Source: Priapulus caudatus (lineage: Eukaryota > Priapulida > Priapulimorpha > Priapulimorphida > Priapulidae). From it: DNA of 57,590 bases. The notes under the pieces are model-generated. The model was not told the origin of the DNA. It did no database searches and saw only the letters and a program-made list of their open reading frames with translations. The DNA is taken from assembly GCF_000485595.1 (NCBI RefSeq), contig NW_014577113.1, forward strand, positions 357,712 through 415,301. The letters run 5' to 3'. Position numbers and translations under genes: made by a program. This document shows positions 1-10,625 of this stretch, one piece after another (the stretch's first letter is position 1; the number at the start of each line of letters is the position of its first letter).

Positions 1-59
1 TATGTTGTTGTTGAGAGATGATGACTGCAGTGGGGGCCTGGTCGCACGGAAGCCCTTGA

Positions 60-668
60 GAAATTGTAGCCATAGACTTCACTCTGCTGGACCAAGCCAG
101 TGATGGCAGGGAAACCGTCTTAGTGATGACAGATGTCTTCACAAAGTTCACCGTGGCTGCGCCCACCAGAGATCAGCGCGCATCCACAACAGCCAAGGCC
201 CTGGTGAAGGAATGGTTCCATCGCTACGGAGTTCCAGCACGGCTCCACTCGGATCAGGGTCGGAACTCCGAGAACAAAGTGGTTAGTGAACTGTGCAGTA
301 TCTACCAGGTGAAGAAGTCACGGACCAGCCCCTACCACCCACAAGGCAACGGACAGTGCGAGCGCTTCAACCGCACCATCCACGACCTTCTCAGGACGCT
401 CCCACCAGAAAAGAAGCGTCGTTGCCATGAGTTTCTCCCTGAGATGTTGTTCACTTACAACGCTACGCCCCATGCAGCTACGGGATATTCCCCCTACTAT
501 CTGATGTTTGGACGGAACCCGCGATTGCCTGTTGATGGGTTGCTCGACACCCCAGATGAAGACGATGTGACCATAGACTGGTTGGCAACCCGCCGGGGAG
601 CGCTGAGGGACGCATTCTTCAAAGCTGGGGAGAAGCTGGGATGCGGTGAAGGAGAGGAAGTGGGATAA
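60..668 (+). mobile_element. Ty3/gypsy-type retrotransposon integrase fragment
   Basis: The frame is open from 60 after an in-frame TGA at 57-59. It encodes most of an integrase catalytic core: an AIDFT segment carries the first Asp, HSDQG the second Asp, and GNGQCERFN the Glu. The Asp-to-Glu spacing is 35 residues, a DD35E core. YHPQGNGQ and [19 protein letters not shown] are typical of LTR-retrotransposon pol. The N-terminal zinc-binding part, RT, RNase H and LTRs are absent. The frame ends at a TAA created where the sequence switches directly into 5S rDNA at about 667. It is a truncated, probably dead copy. Family knowledge places such cores in Ty3/gypsy elements; no lineage can be assigned here. 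Confidence 0.85.
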
Positions 669-739
669 CCGGGCCCGACGCTGCTTAACTTCGGTGATCG
701 GACGAGAACCGGTGCTTTCAGCGTGGTATGGCGGTAGAC
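667..739 (-). pseudogene. 5S rRNA copy 1, 3'-truncated
   Basis: On the minus strand the 5S sequence starts at 739 with GTCTACCGCCATACCACG and stops at the GGGCCCGGTT segment. About 45 nt of the 3' part are missing, replaced by the integrase fragment. It also has a G-to-C change in the GTCTACGGCC start seen in other copies. Confidence 0.85.
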
Positions 740-806
740 ATTCAAGTAACGTTTTTCAACCCTCTTAACCTCGCACATTCATTACAGGCGATTTGTATAA
801 AATATA

Positions 807-850
<44 letters not shown>

Positions 851-1047
851 TAGATGGATGGCAAGGTGGATTCACATGTGTGAAACTGATAAATTATACT
901 TGGTTGAACCAGTTCCAATAATTATATCAGTTATATAAATTATATAACAAAAAAAAGAAATAAAATAACATGGACAGCAACGAACGCAAAAATGAACATG
1001 TCGAATACTGTCTTTTAGTTAAAAATGTGAATAGCAAAACAAAAGAA

Positions 1048-1165
1048 GCCTACAGCACCCGGTATTCCCAGGCGGTCACCCATCCAAGTACTAACCGGGC
1101 CGACGCTGCTTAACTTCGGGTGATCGGACGAGAACCGGTGCTTTCAGCGTGGTATGGCCGTAGAC
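1048..1165 (-). rRNA. 5S rRNA copy 2
   Basis: Near full-length 5S gene (about 118 nt), minus strand, from GTCTACGGCCATACCACG at 1165 to GGGTGCTGTAGGC at 1048. The internal promoter region (AAGCAGCGTCGGGCCGGTTAG) and GATGGGTGACCGCCTGGG are present. The RNA is followed by CTTTTG, a T-rich Pol III stop. Two single-base indels relative to the other copies (one missing C in GGGCC, one extra C in the CCCGAAG segment) make full function uncertain. Confidence 0.85.
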
Positions 1166-1232
1166 ATTCAAGTAACGTTTTTCAACCCTCTTAACCTCGC
1201 ACATTCATTACAGGCGATTTGTATAAAATATA

Positions 1233-1268
<36 letters not shown>

Positions 1269-1462
1269 TATAGATAGATGGATGGCAAGGTGGATTCACA
1301 TGTGTGAAACTGATAAATTATAATTGGTTGAACCAGTTCCAATAATTATATCAGTTATATAAATTATATAACAAAAAAAAGAAATAAAATAACATGGACA
1401 GCAACGAACGCAAAAATGAACATGTCGAATACTGTCTTAAAAATGTGAATAGCAAAAAAAAA

Positions 1463-1579
1463 GCCTACAGCACCGGTATTCCCAGGCGGTCACCCATCCA
1501 AGTACTAACCGGGCCCGACGCTGCTTAACTTCGGTGATCGGACGAGAACCGGTGCTTTCAGCGTGGTATGGCCGTAGAC
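1463..1579 (-). rRNA. 5S rRNA copy 3
   Basis: Near full-length 5S gene on the minus strand. The central region has the intact GGGCCCGGTTAGTACTTGG. The 3' end reads CCGGTGCTGTAGGC, one base shorter than copy 2, and is followed by a run of T. It begins 414 bp after copy 2, which sets the repeat period of the array. Confidence 0.87.
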
Positions 1580-1650
1580 ATTCAAGTAACGTTTTTCAAC
1601 CCTCTTAACCTCGCACGTACATTCATTACAGGCGATTTGTATAAAATATA

Positions 1651-1684
<34 letters not shown>

Positions 1685-1877
1685 TAGATGGATGGCAAGG
1701 TGGATTCACATGTGTGAACCTGATAAATTATACTTGGTTGAACCAGTTACAATAATGATATCAGTTATATAAATTATATAACAAACAAAAAGAAAACAAA
1801 AACATGGACAGCAACGAACGCAAAAATGAACATGTAGAATACTGTCTTTTAGTTAAAAATGTGAATAGCAAAAAAAA

Positions 1878-1912
1878 AGAACCGGTGCTTTCAGCGTGGT
1901 ATGGCCGTAGAC
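1878..1912 (-). pseudogene. 5S rRNA copy 4, only the first ~35 nt
   Basis: Only the 5' end GTCTACGGCCATACCACG to CACCGGTTCT remains on the minus strand. It joins directly to the T run that normally follows the 3' end, so an internal deletion removed about 85 nt. The flanking spacer matches the other units. Confidence 0.85.
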
Positions 1913-1975
1913 ATTCAAGTAACGTTTTAAAACCCTCTTAACCTCGCACATTCATTACAGTTTGTATCAAATATA

Positions 1976-2019
<44 letters not shown>

Positions 2020-2244
2020 GGGGAGATAGATAGATACATAGATAGATGGATGGAAAGGTGGATTCACATGTGTGAACATGATAAATTATACCTGGTTGAA
2101 CTAGTTACAATATATCAGTTATATAAATTATATAATTAACAAAAGTAACAAAAAACATGGACAGCAACGAACACAAAAATGAACAAGCACAATGGAATTA
2201 CACTGGCTTTTTAGTTAAAAATATAAATAGTAAAAAATCAAAAA

Positions 2245-2311
2245 GCCTACAGCACCCGGTATTCCCAGGCGGTCACCTATCCAAGTACTAACCGGGCCCG
2301 ACGCTGCTTAA
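2245..2311 (-). pseudogene. 5S rRNA copy 5, 3' part only
   Basis: The minus strand carries the 3' half, from TTAAGCAGCGTCGGGCCCGG to GGGTGCTGTAGGC followed by CTTTTTG. The 5' half is missing because a TIR element begins exactly at the break near 2310. One substitution (GATAGGTGACC) is visible. Confidence 0.85.
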
Positions 2312-2910
2312 AGGGATCCTTTACTCTAGGTTCTAGGCTTATTTTTAGTTAATTTAGGTTAAAATTACGCTACATAAAAAGTTTCATGGTTCAATCACCA
2401 TTAGAAATATTTTAAAAAATTGTTTTAAAACTAAGGACTAGTTTGACCGACGTGGCGCCACTCAAAGCGCACGATCTGAAAAGTTGCGCAAAATAACTTT
2501 TCAGCCAATTAAGGACTATAGACTGAGGGTGTTTCTTATTTATTAATTTAAAACAAAAGGATTGTAATATCTTATAAACGACATATATAGTTTCAGTTAT
2601 ATTATGGATAAATTTGTCCTAAAATGAACATCGTTCGGTTAAATAGCATTTATTTATAAATATAATTGCACCTTTGTGATTAGCCCTCGGTCTGTAACAT
2701 GCAAAATATATTGGGAAATGCACAACTTTTTCAGGGTGGCAGCACGGTCGCGGGTGTCAATGGTGCCGTTCAAATATCGTAGCGTTGATGTATAATTAAT
2801 TATAACAACTAAATTAGGTATCTGGTAACAAGTACGTGTGGGTATAGACGATTTGTTATACAGTAAGTACAGTTGTATGCAGTAAAATCCTAGAGTCTAG
2901 TATCCCTTTA
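2310..2910. mobile_element. ~600-bp TIR element, copy A (inserted in 5S copy 5)
   Basis: The left end AAAGGGATCCTTTACTCTAGG and the right end CCTAGAGTCTAGTATCCCTTT are imperfect inverted repeats of about 21 bp. The interior matches 27619-28224 over its whole length, which defines both ends. There is no coding capacity, so it is a non-autonomous DNA transposon; the superfamily is not determined. Confidence 0.75.
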
Positions 2911-2917
2911 GCATCGG

Positions 2918-2919
<2 letters not shown>

Positions 2920-2955
<36 letters not shown>
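2920..2955. repeat. (TA)n microsatellite
   Basis: A short TA-dinucleotide run just outside TIR element copy A. Similar runs lie in the 5S spacers (about 813-847, 1236-1265, 1653-1681 and 1978-2014). The remaining sequence to 3226 is AT-rich with no recognised feature. Confidence 0.9.
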
Positions 2956-2957
<2 letters not shown>

Positions 2958-3226
2958 GAACTTCGTTACAACGTACCTCCAGCGACCTTAAGAATCGGTA
3001 CGTTATAATGATAGTTCGTTAACCAATTACCATAAAATGAACGCTAAAGCAAGAATTAAAACATGAAAGTTTAATGATGTAACAAATTTGTCAATTTAGA
3101 GTAAAATAAAACAATATACCGGTATTGAAAACACCCGACACACCTTTACGATAATTAGACACAATTTCTGCTGTCTGAGACAGCGAAATCTGCTTGCATT
3201 TTGCAGGCATGGTTTTGTTTGCTTAC

Positions 3227-3436
3227 CTGGTTGAACCAGTTACATCTGTCCGTCTCAGGGATGCATTGACCATCGGCACACTGCCACTTGCCATCTCCGC
3301 ATGGACCAACAGTGGGTACAGGCGTTGTACCACCCGGCAAGTCCTTGTCATATGGCTGGCATCCAGGTGTGAAACTGATGTCATCGATAGCAATGTCGCC
3401 TGTGATGCCGTAACCGACAGTTCCCTCTATGATGAC
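3227..3436 (-). CDS. Exon 69: end of MAM22, first half of LDLa9
   Basis: Phase 0 in, 0 out. Begins VIIEGTVG, then GDIAIDDISF closes MAM22. A Pro/Thr linker leads to LDLa9, with CGDGKWQCADGQC and RCNWFNQ, where it stops at a GTAAGC donor. The second half of the module (normally CxDGSDExxC) is not found between here and position 1. Confidence 0.9.
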
Positions 3437-6400
3437 CTACACGGAATTAAAACACACATTACCACAAATTATAGTCTAATTTGATTGCATTCTGTAACCT
3501 CATATCCATTTATGCCTGCACTTCTTTGTGTCCTGTTCCAAAATTTCTATTCCCACATCAAATGGTTTTACAGTGGTAACAGATATCATATAGTTTCTAT
3601 AATATCATAGTAATCTCAATAAAAGTTCAATCTTATATTTAAAATGGTAAAATTTAGTAGGATTTTATTAGAAGTAATATTTTATATAATTATTATATTA
3701 ATTTTTCTACCAACAGTTATTATAATCAGGCTATTATTCTCATATCACAAACAGTTTGATATGCTGGTAAGTATCACAGAATCATAAAATGAAGTATTAA
3801 TAGCACTACTATATATTGTAAAAAATTTAAAAACGTTAGCATAATGTAATTTAAATACTTGCAAAAAAATACAAAAAACAACTGACAAGCATGCTCTTCA
3901 TCGCTGTCACACGTACAGCACGGCGCCCACGATCTCACCTCAAACGGTTGTGTGATGACTAAGGGGATCTCGATCCTCTCGTAGTAGTCTCCTACTTCTC
4001 CAACGCGGGACCACACCTGCGTGAGCATGCCGCCGACCTCGGTGCGTGTGTACACGGCCAGCTTGTCGACCGTCGGGCCGTACATGTGGTAGTAGAACCT
4101 CACCGTGCAGCCGCTACTCCCCGCTACAGTGAACGCTTGACTCTTTAGTCTGGCCTGGTAGCCCGGCAGCTGCGGGGAGGACGTCTCTATCAGCATGTAG
4201 TAGCCGAACCTGTTGAGAAAGGTGCCAGACTAGAACTCCGACACAGGATAATAGGAGAGAAATTGGATCAATTCACATGGCAATGAAACGTGTTATATCG
4301 GATAGCGCATAACCTGGTTGCATTCACCCGCTAAACAGTTGAGCCCTAACCCTACCCTATAGATGCCTCCTGAACTGCCTTGCATACACTGCAGAAGTTC
4401 ATACAGCTGAGGGTTCAATCAGAGTAAAATATTGTAACCAGTGTCATGCAGGAATAGTTTTTTTTTTAATTACTTGAGGTAAATGGTAATCGGTTTCAAC
4501 TCATCTGATTCACAGGTGTGTACTAAGTAGCAATTAACCCTGCTTAATTTCTGCCATGTAAATGGTGAAATAGGCAGCAGCCAGAACATGCGTTGATTTT
4601 TCTATGTGGACCTTACACTGTTGAGATATGTATACCACTTCTTTGTCTAGCATGACGCAGTCCTAGATCTGTTTCAATCACATCCCAAAGTTGAACATTC
4701 GTGCATATAGTACCATAAATTCAGCCATACATAGAAGATTTTAAAACAGACGTTTCCAATTCGTCCACTCCGTTCAATCGAGCTATTAAATTTTCACTTT
4801 CCATTAGTACACATTTAACCTATGTGTCCAAACTGCACATATTTTTACGATCAACTTGTATCACGTTGATTCACACGTGCGTTACACGTACATTCCTGCT
4901 GCCATGCCTTATATAATGAATTGAGGGTGCACCACTCTAATATGAGCTTTAATATAGTGACATAATTCTATCTATATCCGACTAATCAGAGCACAGCCTG
5001 TGACAGCCGGTAGAGCTGCTAGAGCTTGTTCTTCATCACGTTGTAAAAACAGCCAGGAACCTGTCTTATTAGCGAGAAGTGTAGCACGCCCGGTTGTAGG
5101 TGAAAGCAGGGGACACCTGACTTTTAAGACCATTCACACAGACCTGCTGTTGGTGGTGTGATCACGTGAGGGGCCTGTCAGATAGGATAGCGTTTCATCC
5201 GACGTTCTCTCCCAGTCGAAATCGTCGCCATTCATCTGGTTCCAGTCGCACAGACCGTTCTCAAAGTCGCACTTGTTGTACGCCTGACACAAGGTGGCAT
5301 CTTCATCCGACTGGTCGCCGCAATCGTCTGTATGGTCACAGATCCTGCGATGAACGGTGAATGACATAGCTATGTTTAGGTATAATTGCACGGGATTACG
5401 AGGTTCTTCCACTGGTTTGTCCTGAGAACAGATTATCGTACACGAGCGAGAGCCATCCATCCTCGCACAAGCAGCAGAACACATTCACGAGATGTAACGT
5501 TTCAGAATGGTTAAACTGTACTATGAGATCACGGACCCACTCACTCACACTAAATTCATGCACTGCATCTTGTGAATAGTAAATGGGAAAGATTATTGTC
5601 ATGTACACTAATTTTCAAATGGTGATGTTACAATTGGTATATATACAGCAAGAGATTTCATGGCTAGTGTTATCCTACTATGATTTCTGTGTTTGTCCAA
5701 CCTGTTGATATGAAGCTATTAAGGTCACTTACCTGGAATTGCTGACGCAGGATTTTCTGGTGCAAAGGAATTCACCAGTAACACATTTGCCATCTGATGA
5801 TGGCATAGGCAATTCACATGCTACAATAAAATATTTCAAACACTATATCTTCAATCTACTAAGAGATACAGTAATAAATTATATGATTTGCACCAAATAG
5901 GCATAATTTAGTGAAAGGAAATCATAACATAACCATCAAAACATTGGCCAAAATAAGCATGGATAGACATTCATGTATACATAAATTTATGTATTATAGT
6001 ATTATGTATATATATTATATCTGTATACTACTACTACTACTACGGCTACGACGGTGACGGCTACTGCAACTGCCAATACCGCTACCACTACTATCTTATA
6101 ATTATTAATAATTATTTTATTATTATTATCATTATAAAATTGTTATAATATCGTACATTCAAATTTCACATCGTCAAGAGCAATTTCTCCGCCGGTATAA
6201 CCGTACTTATCACCAGTGATCGAAATCTTGAATGGACGCGTCAACCTGGATACCTGTACTGTAGCTCGGTTCCACTGTGATCCTAAAATATATAGTATAT
6301 ATAGCAACTAATTTCACTATGCTCTCAGATCTTGTCTTTATAAAAGAGTATATGAATGCTTGCAAAACAGAACTTTATATATTATATCAGTAGTTCATAA

Positions 6401-7198
6401 GGAAAATTTCAAAACTGAAACTCCTGATTATATATATATCAGGAGTAGATAATAGGAAAGGAGTGTGACTTCAATAAACAAGGGAAATTCGTCATTTACT
6501 AGCCTTATAATACCTACGATTTACTACGCGTAACTCATCCAACTTGAGCTCAAATCGTACACAGTATATTCGCCTAGCATCGTGCAAAATCGTTTCCTCG
6601 TATACACCAGCAATCCGGAGATAGAGACTAAAACGTACGACACGATTATCCATTCTTTGACCATCAATCCAAACGTATTCCCCGCCAAACTTGCAAACAA
6701 AAGGCAGCTACTATAATATATATAACCACTCTTGCTCACTCGGCGAGACGGTGTGGCTCGCAGGAAGATTGCGGTAAGCGTGCGTGCATGGGGGGCATAC
6801 CAGCTGTATGCCGGTATGCCGGTATGTAGCTGTATGCCGGGTCACAGGTTATCTCGCCGAGTGTTGCGTCGATGTCCAATCTCCCAGCGAGCCACACCGC
6901 CTCGCCGAGTGAGCAACAGTGCGTTAGTAGCTACCTTTTGTTTGCAAGTTCGGCGGGGAATACGTTCGGATTGGTGGCCAAAGAATGGATAATCGTGTCG
7001 TACGTTTTAGTCTGTATCTCCGGATTGCTGGTGTATACGAGGAAACAATTTCGCACGATGCTAGGCGAATGTACTGTGTACGATTTGAGCTCAAGTTGGA
7101 TGAGTTCCGCGTAGTAAATCGTAGGTATTATAAAGCTAGTAAATGACGAATTTCCCTTGTTTATTGAAGTCACACTCCTTCCCTATTATCTACTCCTG

Positions 7199-7230
<32 letters not shown>

Positions 7231-8429
7231 AATACTATTCTATCAGTATATCATTATATTACAGTTACTACACATGCACATGTACTTTCCTGTAGCCCAA
7301 CCTGATAATATAGTGCATAATATTATACATTATGAAGGTATACAGCTTCACTGGGTAAATAAACCCAGTAATAACAAAATGTTTCCAGCTAAAAATATTG
7401 ATCAATGCTGATAAGTTGATCCTACCCATGTTTTTAGCCAGCTCCCACATCCTAGTTTTGCTAGCTCCCTCTATATGGAATACCCGTAACTCTCCGCCGA
7501 AAGCATCTCTCATCCAGTACCTGTTGCACATAAAAATAAAATGTTGCAGCAATAACAGCAAGTTATGCTGAAGGTGTAGTTATTATTATGTAGTAAATAT
7601 TGTATAAATGTGTATTTGTTGTATTACGGCCAGACACATGCGAGCACGCAACTCTACTATGCTATCACCAGTGCTAGTTTATTTCAAAATAGAGCATTTA
7701 ATCTAATTTTAAAAAGTTACTAAAACAACAAACAAAAACAATCCTGTAAGAGATTTAGTTTTGGATATTTCTCACTTTGATCTTGCATATGTATAGTATA
7801 TAAAGGCGAGTAGAAAAACGTGAAAATTCGCAAAGAAGCAAAATTAGAATTTATAGACAGGAAACAAATAATTGTGAATGAAAACTAAAACATTACATGG
7901 ATAATCTATAATATGTTAACAAGTTATAAAATTTATTGAATTCTATTGCATCAAATAGTTTCAACCAGTAATTAACACTGTTGTTGTGACTTGAAGAAAT
8001 TACAGTAATAAACAGGAACTGATAATTCGTGCTTCATAACTTCAGCCAGATTAAAGTGATTAACCAAATAAACTAATAACAAATTAAATAAACGTGACGT
8101 GCTCTCACCAGAATGTCAGCTCACAGGTGGCGCTAGCTTGTTGGAGCTCAACAGATACTAGTTCCGCGTACCATGACGAAGAGCCAGTATCATCGGCAAT
8201 GTACATGTAGTGACCAAGCTGTGTGCTGGTGGTGTGATCGTAGCCTGGACCCGTCTGAGCCGCTGGCGCCGTCGCATTCTGCCTTATCCACTGGTACCAA
8301 CCGGTGTTTGCCCAACTCCATCCACACACAGCTGTTATAATGCAATATATAGTTGACCCTCATATTAAAATCCTTCTCTCTCTCTCTTTTCTCCCTCCCC
8401 TCCCCCCCCTCTGCTCTCTCTCTCTCTCT

Positions 8430-8492
<63 letters not shown>

Positions 8493-10395
8493 TATGTGTG
8501 TGTGTATATTATATACACATATACTTCAAATAATTATCTCTTATCTCAACTCGCAATTTTCTCGGCTACATGGCTAGATCCCAGCATGTATATCTTAAAT
8601 GCCAACTGGTTGTAGTGTAGCTGAAAAATACTATTTACTGTGCATGGTATCCCGAAAAGTGTGTATTGAAATTGGTGTATATAATGACAATTATACTCCA
8701 GATGCCACTATACATACAGTGTTTCCTGTAGAAGCACGGAATGGTTGCAGATTCAGATGCATTCCAGCAACAACCTTGAGCTAGGCAGGACGTTTCATCA
8801 ACGTACATGCCAGAGTTGCTGCAGTCAGTCCTGTCTATGTCATCTACTAGGCAGGTAGCACCATCAGCTATCATAACAAAATAATGAATGATACCGCTTG
8901 AAAATGCAGCAAGCACTGCATCATGAAACATGAAACAGCCATATTTTATACAAGTGGTTTTTAGGCAAGAACATTTCATGGTAGGGCAAAAGACACTAGA
9001 ATAGACACATTGACTGATTGTGCAAATCTAGGTCAATTCATTAGCTATTTAAGCTTACTAGCTTCTTAATTTCTTAACGAACCCGTCTCAAAGGTGCAGT
9101 CGTAGCCACATTGAGTTTCATCATCTCCGTCCGGACAGTCAATAGTGAAGTCACACACCTGTACGACAAAGTCATTCCTGTACAAACAACTCAACCGAAG
9201 TTAGTCAACGAAAGACCAATGCGTTTAACAATTTTATGATTATACATAGAATATTATAATTATATAATTATAATTGAGCATTTACTATAATGTGAAGCTT
9301 TAGTACCTACTCATTTGCAAAGTAGAAAACGAACCAGCTAGATAATGCAATTGGGGTTATAGTTTCAGTGGGGCTTACCCTGCTCCTGTCAATGCATGTT
9401 CCTGTGCTCTGGCAGGTGTAGCATGGAGGAGGTTTGGTTGGGGGCGGTGGGCAGGTACTACCGCTCCACATGACCAGGTCATCTAATGCGATATCACCGA
9501 GATTTCCACTGCCCACAATACCCTCAAAGATTATTTTGAATGCAGTTGTACCAGGTGTAAAATCTATTTGGTCAAAGAACCACTCATCACCTTGTTCACC
9601 AGTCTTGGTCCACACAACTTTTACAACTGCAACAAGAAGAAAAACAATTCAGTTTCCGAGCACAATTACAATTTTACAAATATTTATTACAATATAATTG
9701 TAACTTCTGGTGGAGATATATACTTCTCCATTTGGATTGCCAAATAATTGGTCTTGTACAAATCCTAATATATAATCCATATCTAAAATGCACGCATAGT
9801 GGTTGATTTGATTTGGTTTGTTACGATTATTATACTACAAATCACATGGAGGTAAAAAAAAAAGAAGGGTTTTCCTCGAATTATAAGAGCACGTACTAGA
9901 GTATTATATATGTTGTCTATGGTTTTACTGCCAGTAATCAGTACCTTCAGGAGAGCTGTACATGTGAAGCACTACATTTAGTGTTCCCACGTGTGTCCCT
10001 TTCATATGGTACCAAAACTGGAGGCAGCTATCATGACCAGAAGTGCTAAAGATCTGCATCACTGTTGAGTGCAAGTAGGCTTTCTCTCCAGGCTGGGCGT
10101 ACTTTGATGGCATAACTAGGTAGCCACCATATATTGTACCTATATGAGCAGACAGTATAACGGCTCAAATTAATACTCTCAGTGACTATCAGAGTGTTAG
10201 ACTGATAATTTATATGATTAATTTGTAACTGATTTCCTACAAATAATAATATTCTCGGTGAACTGAGACAAGCGACACATCAAATATGTTAATATTTAAA
10301 TATATTAACTCGCTGTCGACTATCTCACATCCATGATTAAAAACTACTACCAGAATTAACTCGCTACTACAAACAACAGACCAGACCACCACCAT

Positions 10396-10431
<36 letters not shown>

Positions 10432-10589
10432 AATAATAATGATAATGATAATAATATATGGTGGTAATGGTGTCGGTGGTCATTGCTGAAATCTCATAAA
10501 TCATTGCATGGTAATGGACGGTCAACCCGACCGACATCGATTGACCGATACATTATTATGAATACATCGATTATATCTATATCTATCTA

Positions 10590-10625
<36 letters not shown>

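Larger units (their letters stand above)
667..2311 (-). repeat. Tandem 5S rDNA array with ~415-bp units
   Basis: Five full or partial 5S copies share the same spacer: an AT-rich part with TTATATAAATTATATAAC, an imperfect (TA)n tract followed by GATAGATGG, and a conserved stretch before each gene. Starts at 739, 1165, 1579 and 1912 give periods of about 426, 414 and 333 bp; the short one reflects the deletion in copy 4. The array is bounded by an integrase fragment and a TIR element. Confidence 0.85.

Noticed and set aside
123-668. A complete, active integrase gene
   Set aside because: The N-terminal part is missing, a TGA precedes the frame, and the 3' end is made by fusion to 5S rDNA.
6524-7114. 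Two membrane-like short proteins (6524-6739 minus, 6872-7114 plus)
   Set aside because: They encode almost the same peptide because they are the two arms of foldback element 1; no independent gene evidence.
8304-8615. 103-codon frame with Ser-Leu repeats
   Set aside because: Translation of the (CT)n/(TA)n microsatellite.
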